DNA of 64,000 nucleotides from Spinellus fusiger (GCA_025094145.1 JALLLS010000010.1:62001-126000), one strand, 5' to 3'; positions 25,208-37,080 are shown, counted from the stretch's first letter. Notes: generated from the letters alone by a model not told the origin. Numbers and translations: made by a program.

Positions 25208-26177
25208 CACTACAACACCTACTATTATTGTCTTTTTATGTTCCTTTTTTTTTCTTGGTTGTCCCTAACAGCCTTGGGAGCAGACAAAAAAATTAAGCTA
25301 ATAAGAGAGAGAAAAGAAAAAGGCAGAAAGCTTTCTTAATGAACAATAATCAGCCACCAAGAGAATAAGAGTGGATCCTCAAAATAAAAAAGAGAGAACC
25401 GATACTCTATGGCTTTACCGTCTATAATTTCATATTGCCTCATCTCTCAATAGTATCTCTATCTGTCCACTGCAGCAAGGGTTATAAGATACACTCTAGA
25501 ATAGTACTGGTACTATTCTTTTATCTTTTTTTTTACAAAAGAAATAATAGTGTTGTCTTCGGTGGTGGTTCCTCGTGGTGTTGTTATGAAAAAGGATATA
25601 AGGGTCCGTTATTTGTTTGTTTTCTTTAGCTATGGTATATTATGTATGTATTAATGGACTGGTATATAAAGAGAACCCATCTAAAATTATACCGTATGCT
25701 TGTTATGATAAAGATACCTAGAATAGTTATTATAGACTGTAATGGCCACTGTGTTGATCAGTATAAAAGTAGTCTGCTAATTAGCTTATTATCTAGAGAA
25801 AAAATTCATAAGCCTGATCATATCCGCTATGATCAACGAGTAAAGTCAGATGGTAGCCTGATGGCACTAGTACAAATACCTTCCCAATTGCCAGATAAAA
25901 CCAACAATCTAATATCTTCCTGTTGAGTATCCTTTGTCTGTTTATTGTTATCTAGGATACAGTAAAAGACAATCTTAGTCTTGAATATTTTCTCTCTCTC
26001 TCAATCTCTCTGTGCATGTTTATTAATATATGTATGTATGTATGTATGTATGTATTTATGTATGAATAGATGAATAAATAAATACATACATTAATGAATG
26101 AATACATTAATGAATGAATGCAGTATGATTTTCTCTCTCTCACACAAACATCAATAGAGTGTGTGGGAGAGATTACT
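25208..26177. other. AT-rich intergenic stretch with microsatellites
   Basis: There is a (TATG)n run at about 26027-26056 and a CT-rich tract near 25989-26010. A 94-codon plus-strand open frame (25642-25926) was considered and not accepted. No other structure is visible. Confidence 0.5.
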
Positions 26178-26213
26178 CGGGATTCTCAGGGCCATTATGC
26201 CCTGAGAATCCCG
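26178..26213. repeat. Perfect 15-bp inverted repeat (hairpin) with 6-nt loop
   Basis: CGGGATTCTCAGGGC at 26178-26192 and its exact reverse complement GCCCTGAGAATCCCG at 26199-26213 flank CATTAT. The stem is GC-rich in an otherwise AT-rich or purine-rich stretch. Confidence 0.9.
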
Positions 26214-26620
26214 AAAAAGAAGGAAGGGAAGGAAGGGAAGGAAAGAAATTTGGAGAGGAAGGAAGGAGAGGAGAGTATGGAGGAGAAGAAGGAGCAGGAG
26301 GAGCAGGAGGAGAAGAGGAAAAAGAGGGGGTCTTGGGGGTGGATCAGTTAAACTCCTCTCCAGGGCCAAAAATGCTTGACCCCAGAGAAGAGACTTCCCT
26401 CCAAGAGGCAGAAGAGCCACAAAGGGTAATGTATCCCTTTCTGCCACACATAGGGGCAGCAGAAGCACCAGAGACAACGGCACCAACAGCACCAGAAACA
26501 ACAGCACCAGAAACAACAGCACCAACAGCACCAACAGAGGCACCACGAACACAAGCATCACGAGAGCCTGTATCATTATCAGTAATGTTAGTATCAGTAG
26601 TATCAGTGGCATTAGTATTA

Positions 26621-27052
26621 TTACCAAACATTGGGCGGCCCAGACGTCCCACTATGGGGCGAAGGATCCGTGTTGGGAAAGATCCCCCGCCTCCATCTCT
26701 TCTCATGCACACCAACACCACCACGCAAACCTCCACGAACACCGCCAAGAACACCGCCACGAACACCAGACACACCACCACGAACACCATCACGAACACC
26801 ATCACGAACAACAACACTAGTAGTTGTAGGTGTAGGTTCAGTAGGAACCCCATGTGCTCTACGCATTCTATTGACCGTAGGGTCAAAACTGTGGACAAGA
26901 GAGGAAGAATGAGGTCCAACGCAAGAAGAAGAGCGAGAAGAGCGAGAACGAACACTACGTCTCCCACGAACTGGGGAACGGGAGCGGGAGCGGGAGCGGG
27001 AGCAAGAGAGAGGTCGAGAGATGGCGTTATCGCGGGGATTGGTTAAAGTCAT
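26621..27052 (-). CDS. Candidate small RS/RG-rich protein
   Basis: ATG at 27052 (MTLTNPRDNAISRP) opens a 143-codon frame. An Arg-Ser block (SRSRSRSRSPVRGRRSVRSR) is followed by a linker (HSFDPTVNRMRRAHGVPTEP), a Val/Gly/Arg repeat (DGVRDGVRGGVSGVRGGV) and a short tail to TAG at 26621. RS and RG-rich segments together are typical of RNA-binding or splicing-related proteins, but there is no RRM. The area is more GC-rich than the flanks and three long frames overlap here. The neighbouring minus frame (26344-26967) is also open and continues RILRPIVGRLGRPMFGNN with Asn/Thr and Gly/Ala/Val repeats, so an intron or frameshift into it is possible. Confidence is limited because repeats can create open frames. 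Confidence 0.4.
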   Translation of the reverse strand: MTLTNPRDNAISRPLSCSRSRSRSRSPVRGRRSVRSRSSRSSSCVGPHSSSLVHSFDPTVNRMRRAHGVPTEPTPTTTSVVVRDGVRDGVRGGVSGVRGGVLGGVRGGLRGGVGVHEKRWRRGIFPNTDPSPHSGTSGPPNVW

Positions 27053-29363
27053 TGTAAAGAAAAGAAGAAAAAACCAGTTTATTGATTGACTTATGATATA
27101 AATATGAATCAAATCATTAGAGTCGCATCATCAACTTCACATGCCCTGAGATGAGTAGACATTACTGTTTGAGTTTAAAAAAATTCATGCAGTCACCTTA
27201 TTTTAATTCACCGTGACTTTTGCTGCTATGAGAGCACTCATTCAAACTATATGCATCAAGCGTGGGTAATAAGTTCTGTGGCTCTGGTAAATTTTACACA
27301 GTCGCTATTGTCCATGGTATTGAAACCGTCACCACAGAAGAGTTAATTGCCATTTACATGAGCAAGAAAGAGCTTATTACTTTTGACAAAACCATTCAGT
27401 GTTTCTTTTGTGTTTTTACTGGCCAAGTTGACATGCAAAAAGAAAGGGGTCTATTTTTTTTTTGGATTCAAGTTTAGATGTCCGTATCTGGAAACCCAAT
27501 TAACACCATGCCACACTGATGTCTTATGTCCTGTAGACTCTATTAATTCTTCAACTTGGGTACATGTGTCTGTTCCATGATATTCTAATTACATACACTG
27601 TTGTATATATCTCCTTTTTTATTTCAATAGCCAAAGTTAAACGATACTTTCTTCTTTTTTGTGTGACAGCCATTTATGGTACTATTCTATTCAAGTGTTT
27701 CAGCTACACTCATATACATTTTCTTGGAATTGGAATTGGAATTGGAAACACAGCCGTGAATATACTTCAATAGCTCAGATATTGTCTTTTGTAAAGACAA
27801 AATACACTGCATGAAAACATAGCTATATATATGTTGAATTTGAGTGTGTAGTTTGAGACCACAAGACAAAAGACTACTAGTACAGCATATAATAGGTTGG
27901 GTCAAATGAAACATATAGACAGAAGACAAATAATAGTAACAAGAAACACCAAGCGGAAATTATGTTTGACTTTCGAACTCACACACTGCAGAATGTAGAG
28001 TTATGAATTATTCCAGTGGTAGATATAGAGTATAGAGAGAATACGAGTGCTGTTTATTCTATACAGTTGCTCTATCTCTTATACCTTTGATCTGTAGTGC
28101 CATAAGTCTACCTAGTGGAATAAATAGTACAGGTAGTAAAGGAGATGTAAATTCAAAGAATAAAGACAGATTCATCTGAAATTGATTTTTGTTTGTTTGT
28201 TAGTTTAATTAAAGACCGCTGCATATGATTCAATAGTGAGAAAACAGAGATATATGCTTACAATACATGCAATTGCATCTATATAATATAATATAATATA
28301 TAAATAAATAAATACAATGTGTATCAGAATATCAATGTACATACGATTATATAATAGAGACAAACTACAATGAAATACTTTATAAATACTTCTGTTTGTA
28401 TTGAAAATAACAAATACCAAGTAAGCCAGTGTCTATGTGTAGCAGCTTGTTTGTTGTACATTATTCTCTTTCTTTTTATGGTTTAAAGAAGAGAGGTAAA
28501 CATAAAGACATATGTATTCTATTTAGACATTAATATTTCTTCTTCAAGAAAACAAATATTCATCAAAAGTACAAGTAGTGTTCGTCATAAGCACAAATAA
28601 ATAAATCGCATTGATTAATAAAATTAAATAAGCAATAAATAAGAATGCACAAGTCCCTTGTAGGAAATCTATGGTATTTTATTGCATGTATAGGGTTATA
28701 GATGGACATGAATAATACTCATTACACTAATAAAGAGAGAGAGAGAGAAAGCAGAAATCAATTATATCGAAATGTAGACTTCATTTCTAGTTTTCTTACT
28801 TTCATTATTATTATTATTATTGCTATAACTAAATGAATCTCTTGAACACATAGTTAGAAATATCAATGTATAAAGAAGAGAGTCTTAATAAGATAACATA
28901 GAAGTCATTGGCAAGTTACCTAGTAATTGGTGGAGTCTATTTTGGTACATATCATCAGAGCATCTCCCAACTACCATTCAATTGTTTTTAGGGTGTTGTC
29001 TTATAAAGTGACCCTCAAAAATTAACCAGTCTCCCCCAAAATAAATAAATAAATTCAGGCCATTTTTATACAAAAAAAAACTATTTTTTTTCATAATACT
29101 TTTTTCATATAATGTCTGCATCATCAAAAACTATGAAAATCTTCACCAAGATCCCTAAAATATATGGTGTTGTATCCAGAGTCAATCCAGAGACATGTCT
29201 AAGAGAAGTAGCACTCATCAATTGCACAGTACTGATAAGTAAGATAGGGCATGTGCGTAGGTTCAACTACAGGAAGCACAGAAGTGTAACCACGGCAATT
29301 GAAAAGTAGATAAAGAGTTGTATTATTCACTAAATAAAAGCAATCTATTCTTGGATAAATTTC
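27053..29363. other. AT-rich intergenic region
   Basis: About 2.3 kb without a convincing gene. Repeats include (TTGGAA)n at about 27726-27745, an (ATAAT)n run at about 28279-28300 and (GA)n at about 28735-28748. A 65-codon frame at 29112-29309 may belong to the transposon remnant that follows, but has no recognisable motif. Confidence 0.5.
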
Positions 29364-29700
29364 TGTCATTCATCAGTTCGGATAGAACATATGGACAGCA
29401 CACCAACTTTGAGACTCGCTCAGCTATCTTGCATAAGGTGCTGAGCATGAACACTACTATGTCTAAGGCATCTCACATGTTAAATATGGCTACTTCCACT
29501 GTGGGAGACATAGTATAGCACTACAAGGCAACAGTATCAGTGATACATTCTCCAAATAGTCTTCTTAAGAGAAGGTTTGACGACAGGGCCCTCTGGTAGT
29601 TGAGAAGAACAGTAATGAGCAACAATCACCAAAGCAAAGTAGCCATCAATGTTTCAAGACAAACATTGATAAAGCCTGATTCAGTGGGGAGGGATTGATC
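29364..29700 (+). mobile_element. N-terminal fragment of a Tc1-like transposase (element D)
   Basis: The reading NFETRSAILHKVLSMNTTMS-KASHMLNMATSTVGDIV is a helix-turn-helix of Tc1 type. After a stop come HYKATVSVIHSPNS and then RRFDDRALW and LRRTVMSNNHQSKVAINVS, which match the second DNA-binding helix region. Stops at 29517 and 29598 interrupt it. The catalytic domain is missing. Confidence 0.55.
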
Positions 29701-29939
29701 GTGGTGAAGGGTAGAATACTATGACAAATACAGTGGAGAAGACAAAATAATTGACAATCTTTTAAAGATCTGATAGATTTTATATCATCAATACAGTTTT
29801 TTTCCATTATCAAAAAGATAACATATTTTCTACTTTAATAAAGCCCGTGTTATATTAAAGAAAAAATTTAGAATATGTACATGTAATTTTTTTTTAAAAA
29901 AAAAAGACTATTACAAATGTAGCTTTAATAATGGGTACT

Positions 29940-30777
29940 CTCACCCTTATTTTTAATGACTTATTGCATTCGTACTGGTATTGTTTAAATCAAAGAATTC
30001 CATGTTTTTGGCTCAAAAGAATCCCAAGTTTATTGTATAATAATCTCAAACTTGTCTATCTTGACAGAACCGTTACATCTCTCCTGAACCTTGTCTTTTG
30101 TCCGTATCCAAAGGTTTTCAATGGGGTTCAGATCGGGTGATTGAGTAGGCCACTCCAAGCTATCAATTTTTCTCTCTCTCTTTTTTCAATCACTTGCTAC
30201 AATAATTTCATGAGTAGGTGCTCTATCTTTCATTGAATATTAAGTGGTACTCTAGACCCCATAAACGTAGTAATGACTCTTCATAGACCTTTTTAACTAA
30301 ACCAATAGCCTTTTGTTTATCCTTCTCAAGTATCACTAGTTCTGACTTGTCACCATGACAAATAACTCTCCAAATCATAACCAAGTACCTCCTGCTTTTG
30401 AATGTGGGAGCAAGACACTTTTTTATAGGCTTCTCCATTATTACGCTAAATATGAACCGCTTGACTGTTCTTGCCAATTTCGAAACTACTTTCTTCAGTC
30501 TATATTACTTTTTTCCACCTATCAACAGTCCGGTGGAGATACTCTTTGGCAAATTTGAGTCTTCTTTCTTGCCACTCGGATAAATATACTCTCTTTTGTG
30601 TAATACACGTCTAACAATACGCTTGCTGCATTCTTCAGGTATTACTGCAATTATCTCACTTAAAGTCAGTCGTCTATTCTTGCTAATAACGTTCAGAAAA
30701 TGTCTTGTTCCTCTTTCATTGAATATTTTGGCTCTTCCCGATCCTTCTTGGCGTTTGGTGGTTCCTCTTCTGTTAGC
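29940..30777 (-). mobile_element. Tc1/mariner-type transposase pseudogene (element E)
   Basis: Minus-strand pieces in order: NRRGTTKRQEGSGRAKIFNE, HFLNVISKNRRLTLSEIIAV and ECSKRIVRRVLHKREYI (30777 to about 30580), then CLAPTFKSRRYLVMIWRV and GDKSELVILEKDKQKA (30477 to about 30290), then QSPDLNPIENLWIRTKDKVQ (about 30150-30090). These match the N-terminal domain, the region between the first and second Asp, and the third acidic block of Tc1-like transposases. Frameshifts and stops break it. It is oriented opposite to elements A-D and abuts the 5'-truncated LINE fragment. Confidence 0.75.
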
Positions 30778-30867
30778 TACATAATAAGTTAAATATGAGT
30801 ATACTTTTATTAAGAAGAGAAGAGAAGAAACTGCTACACGTGTCTCTTATGTAAGATATACAATCTA

Positions 30868-31850
30868 TTGGATTTCTATAAAGAATATTGGCAATTATTT
30901 TGTCCCCCACTGTACCTTCATGATCTGGTGACGGTAGCCCGTGGACTATGTAGACCTGTTTGGGATCCAATTCTTCTACTACCGTGCATGCGCAAAGAAA
31001 GACATCGTCTACTAAAATGGAGGATTGCTTGGTTACCACCAACACCTTCAGTTCCTTGCCAATGTGGTCACCCTTTGTCTAACAGGGACCACTTCCTCAC
31101 ATGCACACTCGTTGACCATGAACGCTCCACGCTCTTGTTCTTTTTAGTTCCTGCACCATCACACAACATTCATCCAATTGACTATTGTCTAAATCTTCTA
31201 CCGCGCACTGTTAAGTCTTTTGTTAAATGGCGAGATCTTTGGCCCAGTTTGTTAATACTTCTGAAAGCTATTGATCGGTCCACATCTACTCGATACTTTA
31301 AGGTAGAGCCATCAGCTGGTAGCTTGCTCATTGAGGCTGCTGATGGGTGTGTTGAGCGGGAACGCCAACGCCGCCATAGAGTGCAAGGACTACTTCAGCA
31401 ACAGACGCTGTATCCTCACTTTTCCTCTGATCTATTCTCTACCACCCACTCTTAACCCGTTTAGCAAAGCCAGAAGCTGATAGTGTAGTTGCTACATATA
31501 TTCTCAAGATTATCCGAATTGCTCTAAGTATCCCTCATTGGATTTCGAATCGCCACAGGATGACAGTTATCTTTTTGGTGTCCTGGTTTCCTTGTTGACT
31601 TTATGGCCTTTTGAATGTCTATTCATAATTTTCATTTTCCCATCATTACTCATTTTCCATCATTTCTTCTCTCATTTGAGGTTTTGTGTTTCTCTGTCCT
31701 TCTGTTTCCTCCCTCTTTGCATTTATTTTTTTCCACTTTTGTATTTGAAGTGTTTCTATGTTTATTCTTATTTTTTCTCTCAAAAGTTCTCATAGGGTGG
31801 CCAAAATGCCCAATGCGCGAATAGCAAATCACATCCAAAATAAAAATAAA
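30868..31850 (+). mobile_element. 3' end of a LINE (non-LTR) retrotransposon with reverse-transcriptase zinc-binding motif
   Basis: An open frame of 195 codons (to 31455) contains LLKWRIAWLPPTPSVPCQCG followed by HPLSNRDHFLTCTLVDH, a C-x-C...H-x4-C motif as in the zinc-binding region after LINE reverse transcriptases. It ends in an Arg-rich segment (ERERQRRHRVQGLLQQ). About 400 bp of T/C-rich 3' untranslated sequence follow, ending near CCAAAATAAAAATAAAATAC (about 31830-31850). The reverse transcriptase itself is absent, as expected for a 5'-truncated insertion. Confidence 0.65.
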
Positions 31851-32542
31851 ATACTTTGAACTGTAGAGTCTTGATGTCCTCTTTTGAGGGCTTTGTTGAT
31901 TGTCTTGCAGGTCTTCCTATTTAATAAACAGGTAGCATCCTTCTAGCAAAATGTGACTTTTTTTTCTTCAAATTATGCAACACTCCTTTTTTAAAAATGT
32001 GCAACAACTTGAATTTTTTTTTAATGCAACATCATTTTGGTAAACATTGTACGTAGGCTTCAGTCCAAACTGATAATTGCTAGCTATTCCATTCTGTGTA
32101 CATACCTTCGGACTTACAACTAATATATCCAAATTAGGGAAAGATACGTCAGCTTCTACTGATAGCTTAAACTCGTGAGCCGCGCTGCTCTATTAATCTC
32201 AAGATTGGGTGTTCAATGCACTCAACTGACTACTCAGTTGATGACAAAATTTCCCTGCCATATTTGTTTATGAAGGAAGGAAAATGTAATTAAGACTACA
32301 ACGGTATCTGATGAGTATTTTTGAACTTGTACAGAGACACGTTTTAGCTCTAACTGTAAAATTACCCGAGGATTATTCTTTACATCACCAATAGCAGTGT
32401 ATAATAAAACACACCATAACACATGTAAACTCAAAGGTGGTAGAAACCGCACTCTGTAAAAATTCAAAAAGGCATGTTCCTAGTGTGCTCCTATTTCAGG
32501 CATTTCTTCCTACTATTTTCTTTAGAATAGAGTGTTTCCACT
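31851..32542. other. Intergenic stretch upstream of the LAMTOR1-like gene
   Basis: AT-rich, with T runs (31960-32030). No gene seen. The last 50 bp or so should include the LAMTOR1 leader. Confidence 0.5.
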
Positions 32543-33232
32543 ATGGGCTGCTGTGGAAGTAAAGAAGAACACGACGAAGTATGTTGTTTGTAAAGCCACC
32601 CAAACTGTTCAACTAATAAGAGGCAACATCTTTAATATTACAAGGATGATCTTAATGCACCATTACTTCCTCATGATGAGACAGCAAGTGGAAGGTAAGA
32701 CAGAGTAAACAACTCGAACAGAATGACTCATGGAGTTTAGTCATATGAATTACCAGTCTACAGATACAATGGACGTAAAGAAAGAACAAGATTTCTGGAC
32801 CCAAGTTATTGAACGCACAACACGGCAAGTAAACATAACTTGTTGATCTCACTTCATGGTCTAATGAGTCTTGGTATGGGTGGGCTTAGACATTTGATTG
32901 ATATTTCAAGCTCACAGACAGACCCACTGCAAAGCAGAGATGTACAAGAACGTGTGGACAAATACAGAGCTCTTCTTGACCAGCTTGAGGGGGATGCTAA
33001 ACTCTCCTCTACCCTCAGAGGTTTTGCAAAGGAGAAATTGTATATGTCTGAAAGCAGTACACCTTTTGAGCAGTTGAGCTTGGCCAAGCCCAATGAAGAC
33101 ATGACCGAAGCACACATTGACTGGTTGTATCAGGCCATGGACACTCTTCAGGATGGATTACAACAAGTACAAGTAAGCCCAGTGGGCGATATGGTGGTGC
33201 ACTTGATGAAATTGAATGGCACTTCCTACTAG
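32543..33232 (+). CDS. Ragulator/EGO complex membrane anchor (LAMTOR1/p18-like)
   Basis: Four exons, 32543..32578, 32645..32694, 32741..32824 and 32890..33232, close exactly to 170 residues. The start MGCCGSKEEHDE carries an N-myristoylation site (Gly2) and palmitoylatable Cys3-Cys4, as in LAMTOR1. It is followed by an acidic-dileucine stretch DDLNAPLLPHDE. The core FWTQVIERTTRHLIDISSSQ aligns with the LAMTOR1 block around ASNIIDVSAAD. Later parts are helical (RDVQERVDKYRALLDQLEG). Known role: anchors Ragulator and Rag GTPases at the lysosome/vacuole for TORC1 signalling by amino acids. The third intron (32825..32889) has a GC donor (GCAAGT); reading it as GT-AG breaks the frame. The assignment rests on the N-terminus and one core block. 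Confidence 0.75.
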
Positions 33233-33434
33233 GCACTTTTAAAGTGCTTTTACTTTTGTTTTTGTTTATTACATCTCAGCAAGGCCAAGGGTCGATGCTT
33301 TATTATTATTATTATTATTATTGTGAAGTAGAATAATATCAATGTTTTCTTATTAGAATAGAGAAATATAAAGTAAACACAAAAGTACATAGAAAAAAAG
33401 AGTATATGAAAGATTAAAAAAGAGACAATGTTGT

Positions 33435-36400
33435 TCATTCATTGGACACGGCTACGGTTCCTGTTAGTTTACCAACAAAAGACATACGCTTATGGCCTTG
33501 AGTGCTGCGTCCCTTTTCTGCTCTTGGAGGAGGAGTCTCTGGTACACCCAGTTCAATCGCATGACTTATCACCAAGTTCAATCGCTAAGGGTGGGTAGGT
33601 CAGTTATCTTACTACTACTCACTCTATTCATAAGACATTCTACTTACAATAGAGAGCTTGAATTCAAAATCGTAATCAGAATAAGCCTGTGCAGTCTCCC
33701 ATAGATGTCTTGCACGCTTGTAATCCTCAATACCCCAACATGTAACACCCGATTCCCTACATGAGTTGATAAATAAACAGTAAAAAAACTGAGTGACTGG
33801 GCAGACTACAGAGCAATCTCTTCTTACCAGTAAGCAAATGGAACAATCCATAATGCTTGTTTGATCTTTTCCTTATGATCAATCACCCAGTTTAAATGAA
33901 CAATAGCCTCTTGGTGTCTGTGTAGTGAGTTCAAAGCGGAGGCCTTCATAATCAAAAGAATGGCTCGGTACTCATGGTAGTCAGGAGGAGGAGAGTTGGG
34001 AGCCAGCTCAAAGGTACGAAGCTCATACTCATGTTTTTCACGTTCATAGACTCTCTCCAGAGTGACATCAATCTTCGACAAACATATCTCAAGGGCCTCA
34101 ATTGTCATATTCTCAAATGAGTTCCACAGATAAAGAATCTCAATGGCAGGAAGATGTAGATCCATATCTTGATAGCCACTTTGTTCAAAGAATTCAACTC
34201 TGCGAAACACATATTGATCCATTTGAGTCTTCTTCTTTTTGTCTACTGCCTGAGAAGCATTGGCAAAGGCCAGAATAGCCTCTGTACGATCTCCCGCCAT
34301 GTCCATGCATGTACCATAAAAGTACTTGATAAAAGCAGAAGAGTGGACATTCTTGTCTTGCACTTCAAGGATTTTGGCAGCAGCACTGGCCCAGTCAAGA
34401 CTCATCGCACTGTTAAAGGCAATTTCATATGTGGATAGACAGCCCATGGTGGCTTCTGCCCAACCTCCTTGACTTACACTATGAGTGTAGGTAAAAGATT
34501 GAGTTGATAATGGCAGGTTCTTTGCTAATCGAGAGACACAACCAGCAAAGTAAAGGAAGAAGGATGAGTTGGGATAGTTTTTCTGGGCGTCCAATAAACA
34601 TTCTACGGCTGGTTGGACAAGTTCACGAGAAAGAATCTGAGGGGCAGAAGAGGTGAGAGTAACATAGTACGCCAGCAGCCTATAAAGATCATGGAGTTAG
34701 AAACACAAAGGGTGGGTAGGATCTTGTTAGTTCTCCTTTTTTTATCCTCAAGAACAACAGGAACAACAAAAGAACACAACTTACGCTAATGAAGCCAAAG
34801 GAGATCTAATATGTCTTCCTTCTAAACATAGTTTGAGAAGAGCAAATCCCAAGTGTTTGTCAGCTTTCCAACCAAAAGCTGATACAATTTTCAATATTTT
34901 AGGTGGTAAAAACGAAAGCAATAAATGTACAGAGCCAATACTACACACAACATAATTAATTATTACTCATAGAACGTATAGATAGATAGATAGATAGATA
35001 TATCAACTCACCCAAATTGAATGGCTGAAATAGTATCTTGGTCCATGTACTTATTAAAGTCTTGACCCATACGTTTGTATTCCTGCCATACTAAACTGTA
35101 GCTACTATAGGCTGTGTTGATAGTAAGTATACTATCTCATAAGGGATACTACTGAACCTACCTCTTCTTAGATTCAGACCCATTTTAAGATAGCCGTAGA
35201 TTGTTTCTTGTGTCATGTAAATAACACTTATAAGTAAACAACATTCTGCCTTGATGACATGCGCACGCAGGGCACCGTTGGACATGAATATAGGCTGTCC
35301 ATTGAGTTTCTCTTGTTTCAATGGTTTTGTATTGGTAGGTAGATGTGTTGGGTTGGATCCCATAAGATTGGTGAGATAATGGGACATGGTGTCTTTCAAT
35401 GGCTTTTTGGCAGAAGCAGCCTCAATTTGAGCACTTGAGAATTCATAAGTTTCTGTTAATGATTTAATAGCCACTTCTGTGTCTATTGGATTAGAGGACT
35501 GTAAGTGGTATTAGACACAGACTTCTTTCTTTCTTTCTTTCTCATACTTACGGTGATAGCTAAGTAAATTCATAGCAAAAATAAGAGTAAGATAAACACA
35601 ATCTCTTGACAAGTAGTATTGCCCTACCTTTAATAAACGTCATTGCACTTAGTCCTAGAGCATAAAGTGGATCTCTGAAACACAACATTAGTTCCTCTTT
35701 ATATACTGCATAATAATTACTCTGCTGCGCGTGTTTCAAAGATACCCTTTGCTTTTAAAAACTTATTGTTGAAAAAGGCACTCACTCCAAGAGGCATACT
35801 AGCATCTAACGCACATACCAGTTACACCACAAGAACAGCCATTTGTTTACTAACTTACCGTATTTCTCCTGCTGTCTTGGTCCCAGTAGATTGGCCTTTA
35901 CTTTCTTCATGTTGATATTTCCAGTAGAGAATACATTCGTGTTGGAGACATCACTATCATCTAATTCTTTTGTGTTGACGATATCATTGTCATCCAATTC
36001 ATCATTGAAATTGGAGGTATCAAAAGTTGGAGGAACACCAGGGGTTGGTGGGGTGACAAAATCAGCCATATTCTTATCAGCAGGAACATCAATGCTCTTG
36101 TTCACACTCTCAACAGTAGTATCAACATTCAATCTTTCTGGCCTTCTCTCTCCATGTTTGGGTATTGTTATTCCAATTTTAAGGATTTCCAATCCATTCT
36201 CAGCTGCAAACTGCTCACTGACTTCTTCCAAGAGGATTTCTTCAGATATGCTTGTTTTTGAGGAAGTAGCTTTTGAGTAACCTTCTTCTCCTTCTTCTCC
36301 AATGTCAGTTATATCCGAGAAAGAGAACCCCATCTCCTTTGCAGTGTGTACTTCTTCAGTGACAGTAGTCAATTGCTGGCAGATACTATCTTCCACCATA

Positions 36401-36867
36401 AACTGTGGTTCAACTGGTGGAAATTCAGACTCGGTCTCAATCTTAAACACCTTTTCCTCTAAAACTAAACTTGAAGTCTCCTCTTCCTTGGAATAAGCAG
36501 TATCGATAGAGAGAAGCAATTCGCCTGTAGTTTCACTGCTCATTACTTCTCCAAATTCCTCCTCCTCCTTTTTCTCTTCTTCCTCCTTCTCACTCTTTGT
36601 CTTGGGGTTTTCTTCCTCCACCATAGTAGTACGCATAAGATTTTCTGGAGTTATTTGCCTTGACTGAAAATTAATAGACTGCCAAGTACTCTTTGGCTTA
36701 TTTGTTTCCGGGAGAGAAGAGATACTCAGGGACTCGATAAGCTCTATTTCGTTATGAGCAAGGGTAGCCTCTTGCTGAGCAAAGTTATTAGTCTCCAGCG
36801 CAGGCACTGTTTCTTGTAAAGAGTAGATGTTTTCTTTGGAAGGATTCAATTCAGGTTCTTGTAACAT
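33435..36867 (-). CDS. TTC39/IML2-family TPR protein with long acidic N-terminal extension
   Basis: Minus strand, start ATG 36867. The first exon encodes about 336 disordered residues (Glu/Thr/Ser-rich, with KSEKEEEEKKEEEEFGEV), ending EKY before a GTAAGT donor. The IML2/TTC39 domain then begins: DASMPLGVSAFFNNKFLKAK, RAAEDPLYALGLSAMTFIKG, later TETYEFSSAQIEAAS, and in the large exon (33824..34594) SSFFLYFAGCVSRLAKNL, FNSAMSLDWASAAAKIL, FIKYFYGTCMDMAG and LHLPAIEILYLWNSFENM. The end (33600-33435) is ELGVPETPPPRAEKGRS...GKLTGTVAVSNE. Known family: human TTC39 proteins and yeast Iml2, the latter linked to lipid-droplet-dependent clearance of inclusion bodies. The extension is not known to me in the family; it could be a separate gene, but the splice into the TPR part keeps frame. 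Confidence 0.8.
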
Positions 36868-36967
36868 CTGCGACTACTAATAGAAATACAATAAGAATAC
36901 AATAAGAAGAAGAAAAAGTCGTTGATAGCAACGACTGCTTGATAAGCCATGAAGAATAAAGAGGAGT

Positions 36968-37024
36968 ATAAAAACTATAAAAAACTATAAAAAATATAAA
37001 AAACTATAAAAAACTATAAAAAAA
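36968..37024. repeat. Tandem repeat of AAAAACTATA units
   Basis: About five copies of a 10-bp unit (one shortened) in the upstream region of the IML2-like gene, about 100 bp from its start codon. On the minus strand it reads TATAGTTTTT. Confidence 0.85.
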
Positions 37025-37080
37025 CAGCAAATAGAGAACAAGACCTGAGAATGGTGATGAAAGGTGAAAGGACAGACTGC

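Noticed and set aside
25642..25926. Plus-strand open frame of 94 codons
   Set aside because: No motif, no good splice sites and no supporting neighbour; it stays possible but unsupported.
26159..27046. Plus-strand open frame of 295 codons
   Set aside because: It is made of purine-rich and ACC/ACA repeats, its composition shifts abruptly along its length, and the minus strand holds a more protein-like RS/RG frame.
27262..27580. Two overlapping plus-strand open frames
   Set aside because: Short, hydrophobic, AT-derived; no domain or start context to support a gene.
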